Notes: generated from the letters alone by a model not told the origin. A stretch of 52,988 nt of DNA from Rhodospirillales bacterium (GCA_020638335.1 JACKIT010000008.1:1-52988), one strand, 5' to 3'. Numbered from the stretch's first letter, positions 32,893-41,714 are shown. Made by a program: numbers and translations.

Positions 32893-34462
32893 ATTCGATG
32901 TCGGGGTTTTTCTCCTGTGCATCGCCAAGGTGCCAGGCATTGCGGGCGAGAAAAACTGGATCACCATCATGGTCATTGGCAATCGCGCTTTGATTGGAAT
33001 CGATGAATTTTTTTAATTTTTGCGGATCGGCAGATGAAAGCCAACGAGCGGTGTAAAGCTCTGTTTGTTCAAATTTTACAGGAATTTCATATTCTGTGCG
33101 AATACGGTCACGTAAGACTTCAAACTGGAGTGCGCCGACAACGCCGACGACCCAGTCAGCCCCATGAGCAGGTTTAAATACGCGGGCGGCGCCTTCTTCG
33201 GCGAGTTGCTCCAAGGCTTTGCCAAGATGTTTGGCTTTGAGCGGGTCTTCAGGGCGGGCCTTTTGCATCAGTTCAGGGGCGAAACTCGGGATGTCGGTGA
33301 ATACCAGATCTTCACCTTCGGTCAAAGCGTCACCAATGCGTAAGCCACCATAGTTGGGCAAACCTATAATATCACCGGGAAAGGCTTCTTCGGCCATTTC
33401 TCGGTCCTGAGCAAAGAAAATCTGGGGCGAATGGATCACTTGCGTTTTGCCAGAACGAACATGTTTGAGCTTCATCCCGCGTTTAAACTTGCCAGAGCAT
33501 ATGCGAGCAAAGGCCATACGGTCGCGGTGTTTGGGGTCCATATTCGCCTGAATTTTAAAGACAAATGCGGAAACTTTTTTCTCATTTGGAGAGACCAGCC
33601 GATCGCGCGTTTTTTGTGCATGCGGGCATGGGGCGAAGGCGCCGATGCCTCCTAGTAACTCGCGGACGCCAAAATTATTGACGGCAGAGCCGAAGAATAC
33701 CGGGGTCATTGTGCCATCCAGATAGGCTTGTTTATCAAATTTAGGACAGAGACCGCGGGCCATTTCAATGTCTTCGCGAAGCTTACTAGCTTCGGCTTCG
33801 CTGAGCAATTCATCCAGCTTGGGGTCATCAAGGCCGGTGCATTTAATGCCCTCTTTCAGGCTTTCGCCTTTGGAGCGATCGAACAGGATGAGTTGATCGT
33901 TCAGAAGATCGTAGCAGCCTTTGAAATCACGACCCATGCCAATGGGCCAACTGGCGGGCGTGACATCAAGGGCGAGGGTTTGTTCGATTTCATCGAGCAG
34001 GTCGAACGGGTCCTGACCATCGCGATCCATCTTGTTAATGAAGGTGATGATCGGCATATCGCGCAGGCGGCAAACTTCAAACAGTTTGCGAGTCTGGCTT
34101 TCGATCCCCTTGGCGCAGTCAAGCACCATTATAGCACTGTCTACTGCGGTCAGCACGCGGTAGGTATCTTCCGAGAAATCTTCGTGCCCCGGTGTGTCGA
34201 GCAGATTATAGGTGATACCCTTATTGATGAAGGTCATCACAGATGAAGCGACGGAAATACCTCGCTCCTGTTCAACCTTCATCCAGTCGGAGCGCGCGCG
34301 GCGGCGGTCGCCCTTAGCTTTGACCGCGCCAGCCAATTCAATCGCGCCGCCAAAGAGCAACAGCTTTTCGGTTAGCGTTGTCTTCCCGGCATCAGGATGG
34401 GAGATAATAGCAAAGGTGCGCCGGTTTTTAATGATGTCTTCAAGCATATTTTTACTGATCAT
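32876..34462 (-). CDS. prfC: Peptide chain release factor 3
   Basis: RF3 is the GTPase that removes RF1 and RF2 from the ribosome after termination. The 528-residue protein has G1 ISHPDAGKTTLTEKLLLFGG, the switch region QERGISVASSVM, G3 LLDTPGHEDFSEDTYRVL, and G4 TFINKMDRDG. The C-terminal domains include GALQFEVLRDRIRTEY. The first codons are odd. The eight codons from ATG 34447 (MLEDIIKN) are duplicated 840 bases upstream, and the annotated start ATG 34462 comes from inserted DNA, two bases after the stop of the inserted membrane-protein gene. The present 5' end was therefore supplied by an insertion (inference). Confidence 0.96.
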   Translation of the reverse strand: MISKNMLEDIIKNRRTFAIISHPDAGKTTLTEKLLLFGGAIELAGAVKAKGDRRRARSDWMKVEQERGISVASSVMTFINKGITYNLLDTPGHEDFSEDTYRVLTAVDSAIMVLDCAKGIESQTRKLFEVCRLRDMPIITFINKMDRDGQDPFDLLDEIEQTLALDVTPASWPIGMGRDFKGCYDLLNDQLILFDRSKGESLKEGIKCTGLDDPKLDELLSEAEASKLREDIEMARGLCPKFDKQAYLDGTMTPVFFGSAVNNFGVRELLGGIGAFAPCPHAQKTRDRLVSPNEKKVSAFVFKIQANMDPKHRDRMAFARICSGKFKRGMKLKHVRSGKTQVIHSPQIFFAQDREMAEEAFPGDIIGLPNYGGLRIGDALTEGEDLVFTDIPSFAPELMQKARPEDPLKAKHLGKALEQLAEEGAARVFKPAHGADWVVGVVGALQFEVLRDRIRTEYEIPVKFEQTELYTARWLSSADPQKLKKFIDSNQSAIANDHDGDPVFLARNAWHLGDAQEKNPDIEFKATK

Positions 34463-35287
34463 TTCTACGTTTTTGCTTCAACCTGTTTTACAGATCTTGG
34501 CCACAGCATCCAGTTTTTGACAAACATAATGCGCCGCAAGGGTGTTTTTACAACCAAGAGCAAAATGCCGATAGAAAGGAGACACCAGATTGCAGGTACT
34601 TCATCAAGATTGTCCGTCAACATAAAGGCCAAAGTCGGCCCTATTAAGAAATGATAAAGTGTAAAGCGCCATGAACCATAGAGAAGTGGCAACATGAACC
34701 CTACGATAAAATATGTAGGATAAAGGGGAATAAACCACATCCACGAATACGCCGTCAAAAAATTCATCATTCCGTTGGCAGGAACTTCCCATGCAATGTG
34801 CCAATTTCCTGATACTGAACATAGTTTTTCTGCGCAATAGGCATAATCGGAGGGACACATCCCCAAACCAGGGAAAGGATATACCTGAACCAGCATAATT
34901 ATGGCTGAAATAAAGCATAGCGTATAAACAGGTATTTCAATCTTTTGCTTTATCTCTTTGGGAATGAAATACATTGACAGAGCATTGATGAAGAATGGCT
35001 GGAATGTGATATGAAAGTAACCAAGAAGTGTCGCTATCTGGTTTGATGCGAATGAACATTCATTGATAACGGAATATGTGTAGGCTTGTAATAGCTCCAT
35101 AAGGGAGAAATATCCCAGCGCCATCCACAGTCTTGGGCTTTCGCCTTTATAGGCGGCCCAAGCTGTTGTTCCTAGCCCTATTGTCGCAAGGACAGTTGAT
35201 GCCTCACCGCTCCAGCACATCACGCTCACCTGTAGATAAAGGATAGGTTATTCCTGTGCATTTGTTTTTAATGATGTCTTCAAGCAT
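34424..35287. mobile_element. Insertion flanked by a perfect 24 bp direct repeat at the prfC 5' end
   Basis: The same 24 bases occur at 34424-34447 and 35264-35287 (beginning gtttttaatgatgtcttcaa and ending gcat). On the minus strand they are the first eight codons of prfC. Between them are 816 bases carrying one membrane-protein gene and a new start for prfC. No integrase or transposase is present. The layout matches integration at the 5' end of prfC, a site known for SXT/R391-type elements, or else a nested duplication. Confidence 0.65.
34465..35220 (-). CDS. Multi-span membrane protein, possibly DUF5765 family, carried in the prfC insertion
   Basis: The protein has about 251 residues and about seven hydrophobic spans. 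It starts MCWSGEASTVLATIGLGTT, which resembles the start of a widespread uncharacterised membrane family I associate with DUF5765. Cysteines and Trp residues are frequent (GLGMCPSDYAYCAEKLC, SWMWFIPLYPTYFIVG). I use ATG 35220 with ggtgag upstream; a GTG at 35229 is possible. It ends 2 bases before the prfC start, so prfC translation may be coupled to it. Function is unknown. Confidence 0.75.
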   Translation of the reverse strand: MCWSGEASTVLATIGLGTTAWAAYKGESPRLWMALGYFSLMELLQAYTYSVINECSFASNQIATLLGYFHITFQPFFINALSMYFIPKEIKQKIEIPVYTLCFISAIIMLVQVYPFPGLGMCPSDYAYCAEKLCSVSGNWHIAWEVPANGMMNFLTAYSWMWFIPLYPTYFIVGFMLPLLYGSWRFTLYHFLIGPTLAFMLTDNLDEVPAIWCLLSIGILLLVVKTPLRRIMFVKNWMLWPRSVKQVEAKT

Positions 35288-35295
35288 GAAGAGGC

Positions 35296-36300
35296 TTATA
35301 GGCGCTCAATGATAATCTGGTCAACCGGAATATATGCGCCGGGCAAGTCTTCGAGCGTTAATTTTTCACCTTCAGGGATATTGAAAACCAACTTGTTGCC
35401 TTCGACTTGCGGCTCTATATTTGCATCCAAAATGCCGAGTGTATAATTTTTTGTCAAAATCATTGTCATTTTAGTCGCATCAGTGAAATAGAATGAGCGA
35501 TGCACATTCCCACCATGTTTTTGGCCAATGTAATCAATATAAGCCGTCAATTGAACCTCTTCTGAGGCCTCTGCAACGTCTTGCGATTGACCATCGACAG
35601 CGCCCAAAACCAGTGGTTCGTCAAAAACAGGGGCAGCTAAGTTTACATAGAGAGGCATGTCTGGTGGAGCCATAACCGTGTGGGCAAAATCTTTATAGAA
35701 AGATATATCAGAATTTTCATCGAGTTTAACAAAGACCTGCTGATAATCTGCACCATCGACCATAAGGTAGCGAGCAGCATAAGGGCCAACCATTATCTTG
35801 TCCTGGTACATCGCAACTACACCGCTGGCCGGATCGAGGTATTTATATCCGCCAGCATCTACTTTTACACCAACTGCAAGCTTCGTTGCTTTGGGAGAAA
35901 TAATCGTCCAAATTCCAGATTCCAGTTCTTGTTGTTTCAGGAGATAAACGAGAAAGTGCGCGGCACTTTCCTCCGAGCCGGCTTGCAAGCCAAAGACATC
36001 TTTCATCTCTTCAGATAATCGCAAAAAAGCAGGCAGTTTTTTACAATTCAAAACCTGTTTCATAAGAGCAACAGGACTTTTAGAGTCTTTCTTTTCCGCA
36101 GTTTTATATTGCTTGTAGGCAAAGCGAGTCGTATTCACAAGTTTGGTTTGCAAATCTTCTTGTTGTGCATTTTCATCAATCATTGCAGCGACTTTTTCGG
36201 AAGCTTGTTTTTCCAGCGTTTGCTTTGCTCCGAAGAGGCCGATTACGCCGACAGCGCCCACAATCACAATAATAATTATCAGCAGTTTTATACTCTTCAT
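35296..36300 (-). CDS. Unknown protein with an N-terminal membrane anchor
   Basis: The 334-residue protein has one N-terminal hydrophobic segment (LLIIIIVIVGAVGVIGLFG, residues 6-24), then a charged, probably periplasmic part. It has only one Cys (VLNCKKLPAF). I recognise no domain. The gene overlaps the downstream end of the DUF1491 gene by 4 bases (ATGA), so it belongs to the fur-72aa-DUF1491 run. Its stop lies 8 bases before the orphan copy of the prfC start, which suggests it was directly upstream of prfC before the insertion. Confidence 0.75.
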   Translation of the reverse strand: MKSIKLLIIIIVIVGAVGVIGLFGAKQTLEKQASEKVAAMIDENAQQEDLQTKLVNTTRFAYKQYKTAEKKDSKSPVALMKQVLNCKKLPAFLRLSEEMKDVFGLQAGSEESAAHFLVYLLKQQELESGIWTIISPKATKLAVGVKVDAGGYKYLDPASGVVAMYQDKIMVGPYAARYLMVDGADYQQVFVKLDENSDISFYKDFAHTVMAPPDMPLYVNLAAPVFDEPLVLGAVDGQSQDVAEASEEVQLTAYIDYIGQKHGGNVHRSFYFTDATKMTMILTKNYTLGILDANIEPQVEGNKLVFNIPEGEKLTLEDLPGAYIPVDQIIIERL

Positions 36301-36644
36301 AATTCGATCCTGCTCGCTTCTTCAAAGGGGTTGGCCAATGTTTCGTCTTCTATTTCAAGAACCCATAAGTCTGGGTCCCGTGAGACTGCCCGTTCAATGT
36401 ACGCGTCTGCGTCGCGTTCCTCAACTGTTTCTTCATCCAGCGCGGCTGTCCATACCAAACAATCATGCATAAAATCACGTTGCTGTACTAAAAGTCTGGC
36501 CTGTCCCTTCATGTTGGTGATTTTAACCAGGATCAGGCCTGAAGCGGCGTTACCCTTTTGGATGAAGTAATAGGGCACAGCTTTGGCCGTTAAATTGGCC
36601 AGATGCCCATCGACAAAAAGTGCTGTTGGAATTTGAGCAAACAT
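36297..36644 (-). CDS. DUF1491 family protein
   Basis: This 115-residue protein matches the pattern of the DUF1491 family found almost only in alphaproteobacteria: PTALFVDGHLANLT at the start, GNAASGLILVKITNMKGQARLLVQ in the middle and the C-terminal DADAYIERAVSRDPDLWVLEIED. Function is unknown. It overlaps the stop of the preceding 72-residue gene as TAATG and is overlapped by the next gene as ATGA, so all three are translationally coupled. Confidence 0.85.
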   Translation of the reverse strand: MFAQIPTALFVDGHLANLTAKAVPYYFIQKGNAASGLILVKITNMKGQARLLVQQRDFMHDCLVWTAALDEETVEERDADAYIERAVSRDPDLWVLEIEDETLANPFEEASRIEL

Positions 36645-36862
36645 TAATGAATGTGCTCGGCGCTAATCCAACGCTCAACTGTTAAGCATGCATCTGATTT
36701 TGCATCTTCAGGATGATGATAACAATAAACGCGCAGGGCGGCTTCTCTTGCCACATGCGGCGGTTCGCTTTGCATGGCTTTATATGTGCGCATAACCGCG
36801 CTATAGCATTTACAATCTGAGGGCGTTTTTACGCCTTTTTTAACAGGGATATTGCAAGGCAT
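36644..36862 (-). CDS. Unknown small Cys-rich protein
   Basis: This 72-residue protein has five cysteines, two in DCKCYSAVMRTYKAM, and many His and Tyr (REAALRVYCYHHPEDAKSD). It has no signal peptide. It starts 2 bases after the fur-family stop and overlaps the DUF1491 start by one base. The tight packing supports it as real. A metal-binding role is possible given the Cys/His content and the Fur neighbour, but this is only inference. Confidence 0.75.
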   Translation of the reverse strand: MPCNIPVKKGVKTPSDCKCYSAVMRTYKAMQSEPPHVAREAALRVYCYHHPEDAKSDACLTVERWISAEHIH

Positions 36863-36864
36863 TG

Positions 36865-37275
36865 TTATTTCTTTTTCTTTGTTTTCTTACCATAGAGTTC
36901 AAGGCGATGATCGATGAGGTCATAGCCTAAGTCTTTGGCGATTTTTACTTTTAATTTTTCAAGTTCTTCGTTTTGAAATTCAATGACTTTGCCGGTTTCA
37001 AGATCAACCAAATGATGGTGATGGTCTGCGTTTACCTCATAACGGGAATAGCCTTCCTGAAACTCATGCCGCACAACAAGATCCAGTTCATCCAGCAAGC
37101 TCAATGTGCGATACACTGTTGCAATGCTGATTGAGGAATCCAACCCCTTGGCACGATCATACACATCTTCAACAGACGGATGATCATCAGCCTCTCCTAA
37201 AACTTTCAGAATCACGCGGCGCTGGCCTGTCATTTTTAAGCCCGCAGACGTACATCGTTCTTCCAGATCCGGCAT
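36865..37275 (-). CDS. fur: Fur-family metal-responsive transcriptional regulator
   Basis: The 136-residue protein has the Fur fold: winged helix with GLKMTGQRRVILKVL, HPSVEDVYDRAK and SISIATVYRTLSLLDELDLV, then the metal-binding region RYEVNADHHHHLVDLETGKVIEF. The usual CxxC zinc pair of Fur is missing, as in alphaproteobacterial Fur/Mur proteins, so whether it senses iron or manganese cannot be told. The HHHH segment argues against Irr. It leads a minus-strand run of small genes. The symbol is tentative. Confidence 0.88.
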   Translation of the reverse strand: MPDLEERCTSAGLKMTGQRRVILKVLGEADDHPSVEDVYDRAKGLDSSISIATVYRTLSLLDELDLVVRHEFQEGYSRYEVNADHHHHLVDLETGKVIEFQNEELEKLKVKIAKDLGYDLIDHRLELYGKKTKKKK

Positions 37276-37367
37276 TCCAACCTCTTTGCTTCTTATCGTG
37301 AAAATCAGTTAAGACCATACGATGAGAACAACATGGTGGCAAGATTTGGTTTGATGCTCCTGTGTTT

Positions 37368-38873
37368 TTACTGTTTACGTTCAAGTGTACGGTAGGCCGG
37401 AAATGTTACAAACACATCTGTTCCCTTGCCAACTTCTGATTCTATATGGAGTGTTCCATCATGCAAATCAACCATTGCCTTGGCCAAAGGCAGACCTAGA
37501 CCTGTGCCTTCAATTGTTGAATTTTCCTCTCCGCTTGTCACCTGCCCAAACGGTTCCATCGCCTGTTCAATTTTGCCGTCGGGAATACCTTTACCCTGAT
37601 CAGAAACTTTTATCTGCATTCCCCTATCATCAAGCATATAGGCTGATACGGTTACGGTTTTTCCAGCCTCAGAGAATTTCATGGCATTCGTAACCAAATT
37701 GATCAGGACCTGACGAATTAAGCGTTGATCAGCTTTAATATTGGGTAGATCCTTATCAACCTTGGTGACCAAGCGAATGTTACTGCCAAAGGCGCGAGAG
37801 TCCATCATGCGCATAACCGACTCGATTAACCCTCCAACGTCCATTTCTCCTTCGTCAACCTCAATTCTGCCCGCTTCAATTTTGGACATGTCGAGAACTT
37901 CGTTAATGATAGACAGCAGGTGTCGCGCGCTTGAATGGACATCGCCGATATACTCTTTGTATTTTTCATGCCCCAGCGGACCGAATGTTTCCTTGATCAT
38001 CATTTCCGAAAAACCGAGGATCGCATTCATCGGTGTACGGAGTTCGTGACTCATATTTGCAAGGAATACAGATTTGGCACGGTTAGCAGCATCGGCTTGG
38101 TCCTTGGCCATGCGCAGCGATTGTTCCATCTGTTTACGCAGGGTGATGTCCATTACGGTTGTGACCTGAAAGCGCCGTTTCTGACTTAGTTCGAGAGTTG
38201 CTGTTGTATACAGGGCATTGGCAACGGAACCGTCTTTGCGGATGATTTTCATTTCGCCTGAAGAGCGTAATCCTGAGCGAATATATTCTTCATGGTTACG
38301 CCGGGCGAGTTCGCGTTCGTCTGGCGTGATTATACTGATAACTTCCTGGTTAACCAATTCATCTCGCGACCAGCCGAACGTCCTAATAAAACTATCATTT
38401 ACGCGTACAACGCGAGCATTCACATCTGTCACAACAATCCCGACCTCGCTCACTTCGAAGATTGAGGTGAGGAGTGAAATCGCATCGTCGCGCTCGCGCT
38501 GGACAATTGATTGATCTGCAACGTCAAACTGCCCGATAACATCAAGATATTCGACATTTCCCTCTTCGTCCAAAATTGGACTGATATAAAATCCGTGAAC
38601 ACGTACAGTTCCAGGAACACTTGGCAAAGACTGAATGGTTACAGAGCGTTTTTTAGATATGGCGACTTCAAAAGATTGTTCAAAGTGGATGGCATTTTCC
38701 GTATTCATAAATTTTTTTATATTTTGCCCGACGACCTGTTTTTCATCAGATCCAAAATAGTCAAGACCAAGTTGATTTGTGGCTTCAACGCAGTATGCCC
38801 CATCGCTTGTCTGCTTTACTATGAAGCGCGGAATGCGCATCTCGTTAAAAAATTTTAAGTATTCTTTGGACAT
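37368..38873 (-). CDS. Soluble PAS-PAS sensor histidine kinase
   Basis: The 501-residue protein has no membrane segment. Two PAS domains are seen: about 10-125 (QLGLDYFGSDEKQVVGQNIKKF) and about 135-255 (VGIVVTDVNARVVRVNDSFI through TVMDITLRKQ). The HisKA domain follows, with the phospho-His in FLANMSHELRTPMNAILGFS. The ATPase has NLVTNAMKF, SDQGKGIPDGK and GTGLGLPLAKAMVDLHDG. There is no receiver domain and no response regulator next to it, so its partner lies elsewhere. It lies immediately upstream of the fur-family gene and downstream of the degenerate GGDEF gene on the same strand. Confidence 0.95.
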   Translation of the reverse strand: MSKEYLKFFNEMRIPRFIVKQTSDGAYCVEATNQLGLDYFGSDEKQVVGQNIKKFMNTENAIHFEQSFEVAISKKRSVTIQSLPSVPGTVRVHGFYISPILDEEGNVEYLDVIGQFDVADQSIVQRERDDAISLLTSIFEVSEVGIVVTDVNARVVRVNDSFIRTFGWSRDELVNQEVISIITPDERELARRNHEEYIRSGLRSSGEMKIIRKDGSVANALYTTATLELSQKRRFQVTTVMDITLRKQMEQSLRMAKDQADAANRAKSVFLANMSHELRTPMNAILGFSEMMIKETFGPLGHEKYKEYIGDVHSSARHLLSIINEVLDMSKIEAGRIEVDEGEMDVGGLIESVMRMMDSRAFGSNIRLVTKVDKDLPNIKADQRLIRQVLINLVTNAMKFSEAGKTVTVSAYMLDDRGMQIKVSDQGKGIPDGKIEQAMEPFGQVTSGEENSTIEGTGLGLPLAKAMVDLHDGTLHIESEVGKGTDVFVTFPAYRTLERKQ

Positions 38874-38897
38874 CTCAACCTTAGGTATTATTAATTT

Positions 38898-39800
38898 TTA
38901 AGTGTTCTTTTCAGAATCACTTAAAATATAGCGCTGTAGCGGGCTAAGTTCCTGATAGGTCAGGACAGTGCCCTGTTCTTTTATTTGCGTATCCAAATCG
39001 ACATATAAATTGTCTATCAAATCTTCAATTTCATCTGAAGGCGTCGGAGATGCAACACAACAGGACATAGATATATCATTTTTATCATTCAAGGCGGCCA
39101 ATGTATTACTTTTCTCCAGTAACTCCCGCAAACGCTCAAGCGCTCTTTGACCTTTTGATATATCTGATTGCTTAATGCACATGATAAAATGATTGCGGCT
39201 TACCCGATATGCCTCGTCGTATGTACGCAATGTTTTTTGGATCAGTCCGGCTACCGTTTTCACCAGTTCATCAGCTTTTTCCTGCCCGACCGCTTTTTCA
39301 AATTTTGCAAAGTTATCAATACGCGCCAAGCCGACACAGAATGGATGGCCTTCGCGTGAAAGCCGATCCAGTTCAATTTGAAGTCCGCTCTTCATTACAA
39401 CGTTGTTTTTCAATCCTGAAAAAACATCAAAGCCCCATTCTTCTAGCACGATTGCCTGTGTAAAGTTCTGTAATTCGATTATGTAAGAACGAAAATTATT
39501 ATAAAAATGGCTGAAACTCTCCTTTGTTCTATCATTTTCACATGTGTTTGAAAGTGTCACCAGTCCATAATGGGTTTCTAATAACTGCTTTCTCCGCATA
39601 TCGTAGCGCCCGTCAATGTCAATAACTTCTAGTGACAGGCCCTTAAGCCATTCTACAAACTTATGGGGAGGCACAGAGGCTCCTGCCTGTTCCTTTGAAA
39701 AGAAGGAATTTTCCAGTACATTTTGGCACCAAAACTGATACTCATCCGTAAATTCCTGGATAATCATGAGTTGATTATTGAGTGTTTTTTGAATAGCCAT
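38898..39800 (-). CDS. Degenerate GGDEF-domain protein
   Basis: The C-terminal 155 residues (about 140-290) look like a diguanylate cyclase fold: LQIELDRLSREGHPFCVGLARIDNF, KADELVKTVAGLIQKTLRTYDEAYRVSRNHFIMCIK and MSCCVASPTPSDEIEDL. The GGDEF signature position reads SRNHF, so catalysis is very unlikely. The N-terminal 140 residues are helical with DMRRKQLLETHYGLVTLSNT and are unassigned. It is probably a c-di-GMP or nucleotide receptor, or a scaffold. The gene is 25 bases upstream of the PAS kinase gene on the same strand, suggesting a shared signalling role (inference). Confidence 0.8.
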   Translation of the reverse strand: MAIQKTLNNQLMIIQEFTDEYQFWCQNVLENSFFSKEQAGASVPPHKFVEWLKGLSLEVIDIDGRYDMRRKQLLETHYGLVTLSNTCENDRTKESFSHFYNNFRSYIIELQNFTQAIVLEEWGFDVFSGLKNNVVMKSGLQIELDRLSREGHPFCVGLARIDNFAKFEKAVGQEKADELVKTVAGLIQKTLRTYDEAYRVSRNHFIMCIKQSDISKGQRALERLRELLEKSNTLAALNDKNDISMSCCVASPTPSDEIEDLIDNLYVDLDTQIKEQGTVLTYQELSPLQRYILSDSEKNT

Positions 39801-39911
39801 AGTTTTTTATCACGTTTTGCAATAGATCAGCATTCTGCTTTAATTTGAAAATTATACCGTAATCGTATTGATTTGGTTAATAAAAAGCAGAAAAATTTCT
39901 TTTCCAGTGAT

Positions 39912-41102
39912 TTAGTGCGTTCGCCACTCTTTTTCCAGCTTATCGAGGGTGCCAGAACGGATGGCAGTGCGTATTTCACGCATCAGACGGTTGATGGTGG
40001 CGACGTTATGTTGAGCGAGGATTTGCATGCCGAGGATTTCACCGGCCTTGAGCAGGTGATGGATATAGGCTTTGGAGTAATTGCAAGAGGCCGAAACGGC
40101 GTTGCGCTCATCGAGCGGCGTATTGTCCTCGCGGTATTTCGCGTTTTTTAGGTTGATAGTTTCCCCCGGCACACCTTGCATAAAGGCACTGCCGTGGCGG
40201 GCCAGCCGGGTTGGAATCACGCAATCGAAGGTATCGACACCCATGTGGACAAAGCGGAAAACGTCTTTGATCTGGCCGATACCGAGGAAATGCACGGGGC
40301 GCTCGGCGTGCGCGTACGGCAAGCTCGCGGCGACAACGGTTTCCATTTCTTCGTCACTGCCGCCCAGACAGCCGCCGAGCGCGGTGCCGAAAAACGGTCG
40401 GTCGGCGGTGTATTCGGCGGAAATGCGGCGCAAATCAGCGTGTACGCCGCCCTGAATGATGCCGTAGAGGCCTTGGGCGCCGTTATCGTGGCGTTCAAAT
40501 TGGGCGAGGCAGCGGTCGCCCCAACGCATGCTCATTTCCATGGAGCGGGCGGTGTAGTCTTTATCGACGTGATATGGCGTACATTCGTCAAACTGCATGA
40601 GCAAATCCGCGCCGAGTTTACGCTGAATTTCCATCGAGCTTTCGGGGGTAAGTTTGATTTTGCGGCCATCGACGTAGGAGCGGAACACGCAACCCTCTTC
40701 GGTGATTGATATCAGGTTTTTGTTCTCATGGCCTTTGCCATGATTCTTGCCCTTGATCTCATTGGCCATGGCCCCCTCGCCCAACGAAAAGACCTGAAAG
40801 CCGCCACTATCGGTGAGAAGCGGACCGTTCCAGTTCATAAATTTATGCAGTCCTCCCATTTTTTCGATGAGGTCCGCGCCGGGTTGAAGCATCAAATGGT
40901 AGGTGTTGGAAAGGATAATATCAGTTTGCGCCTCAATCATCTGGGCTGGGGACAGTGCCTTGATCGCAGCTTTGGTACCGCAAAAGATGTAATTGGGGGT
41001 TTCGATTGTGCCGTGCGGGGTTTTGAGCAGACCCAGCCGCGCCCCAGATTTTTGATCGCGGTGGGTGATGTCGAAGGCGAAGTTGGGGTAAGTGAGAGTC
41101 AT
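39912..41102 (-). CDS. tgt: tRNA-guanine transglycosylase, zinc ligands altered
   Basis: Tgt exchanges guanine-34 for preQ1 in tRNAs with GUN anticodons. The protein has about 396 residues. Catalytic Asp regions are LLTDSGGFQVFSL and HMGVDTFDCVIPTRLARHG. GLYGIIQGG and ALGGCLGG are present. The C-terminal zinc motif is unusual. Where most bacterial enzymes have C-x-C-x2-C, this one reads RNAVSASCNYSKAY, with none of the three Cys in register. Only the downstream His (AQHN) remains. I use ATG 41102; a GTG at 41135 would add 11 residues. Confidence 0.95.
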   Translation of the reverse strand: MTLTYPNFAFDITHRDQKSGARLGLLKTPHGTIETPNYIFCGTKAAIKALSPAQMIEAQTDIILSNTYHLMLQPGADLIEKMGGLHKFMNWNGPLLTDSGGFQVFSLGEGAMANEIKGKNHGKGHENKNLISITEEGCVFRSYVDGRKIKLTPESSMEIQRKLGADLLMQFDECTPYHVDKDYTARSMEMSMRWGDRCLAQFERHDNGAQGLYGIIQGGVHADLRRISAEYTADRPFFGTALGGCLGGSDEEMETVVAASLPYAHAERPVHFLGIGQIKDVFRFVHMGVDTFDCVIPTRLARHGSAFMQGVPGETINLKNAKYREDNTPLDERNAVSASCNYSKAYIHHLLKAGEILGMQILAQHNVATINRLMREIRTAIRSGTLDKLEKEWRTH

Positions 41103-41231
41103 GGGGTGGTTATACCGACCCGCTTTCGCTTTCACAAGCTTTGGTAAACAGGCAGGTTAGCAAAAAAATATTGACATAATTTTTTTGAGTTGATACACAT
41201 GCCTGATCTTAAAATATAAGGAGTTTCAAAA

Positions 41232-41651
41232 ATGGGTGCACCCGATTTAGCCAACGATTTCCAGGTTGAGCTTCGCGGATTCAATAATTTGTTGGCCTGG
41301 CGCAGAAACCATCTGACCGATACAGCTCGCCTGATCCAGGATGAACTTCACGCGTTCTATCATGCAGACCGTGAACAAACAGAAGTTTCCCTTTCCAGAT
41401 GGAGAGGCACTGGTTCCCTTCGTTTTCATTTTACAGAACCTCAATCCGTTGAAAAAGTTGAGACCAGCCTTGTAACTTGCGTTGCATTTCCATATTATTC
41501 GTCTCGGGTTCAGGCTCCTGACATGAAACCCGCCCGTTCCAGCGAATTAGAAGGCTCACGACTTCCCAAAACGGACGATACGATTCCTGCAATGGTTTTT
41601 ACCCATTCAAATGAGATCCTGCCTCCACATCCTGACAATTTCTCGGGATAG
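41232..41651 (+). CDS. Unknown 139-residue protein
   Basis: I do not recognise this protein. It is soluble in character, with an N-terminal helical half (LRGFNNLLAWRRNHLTDTAR through LIQDELHAFYHAD) and a Pro/Ser-rich C-terminal third. A strong ribosome binding site (taaggag) precedes ATG 41232, and it has its own AT-rich upstream region. It converges on rpmB, with a terminator hairpin between them. Confidence 0.7.
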   Translation: MGAPDLANDFQVELRGFNNLLAWRRNHLTDTARLIQDELHAFYHADREQTEVSLSRWRGTGSLRFHFTEPQSVEKVETSLVTCVAFPYYSSRVQAPDMKPARSSELEGSRLPKTDDTIPAMVFTHSNEILPPHPDNFSG

Positions 41652-41661
41652 ATCATCTGTA

Positions 41662-41689
41662 ATAAAAAGCCCGCCAAGATCTGGCGGGC
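41662..41689 (-). terminator. Terminator for rpmB (minus strand), possibly two-way
   Basis: The perfect stem GCCCGCCA/TGGCGGGC with a 5-base loop is followed on the minus strand by TTTTTATT. It lies 25 bases after the rpmB stop. On the plus strand only a short T run follows. Confidence 0.85.
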
Positions 41690-41714
41690 ATCTTAACGCT
41701 TTAATGCTGTCTAC

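Noticed and set aside
34424..35287. Complete SXT/R391-type integrative element at prfC
   Set aside because: Only 816 bp and one membrane-protein gene lie between the repeats; no integrase, conjugation or maintenance genes are present.
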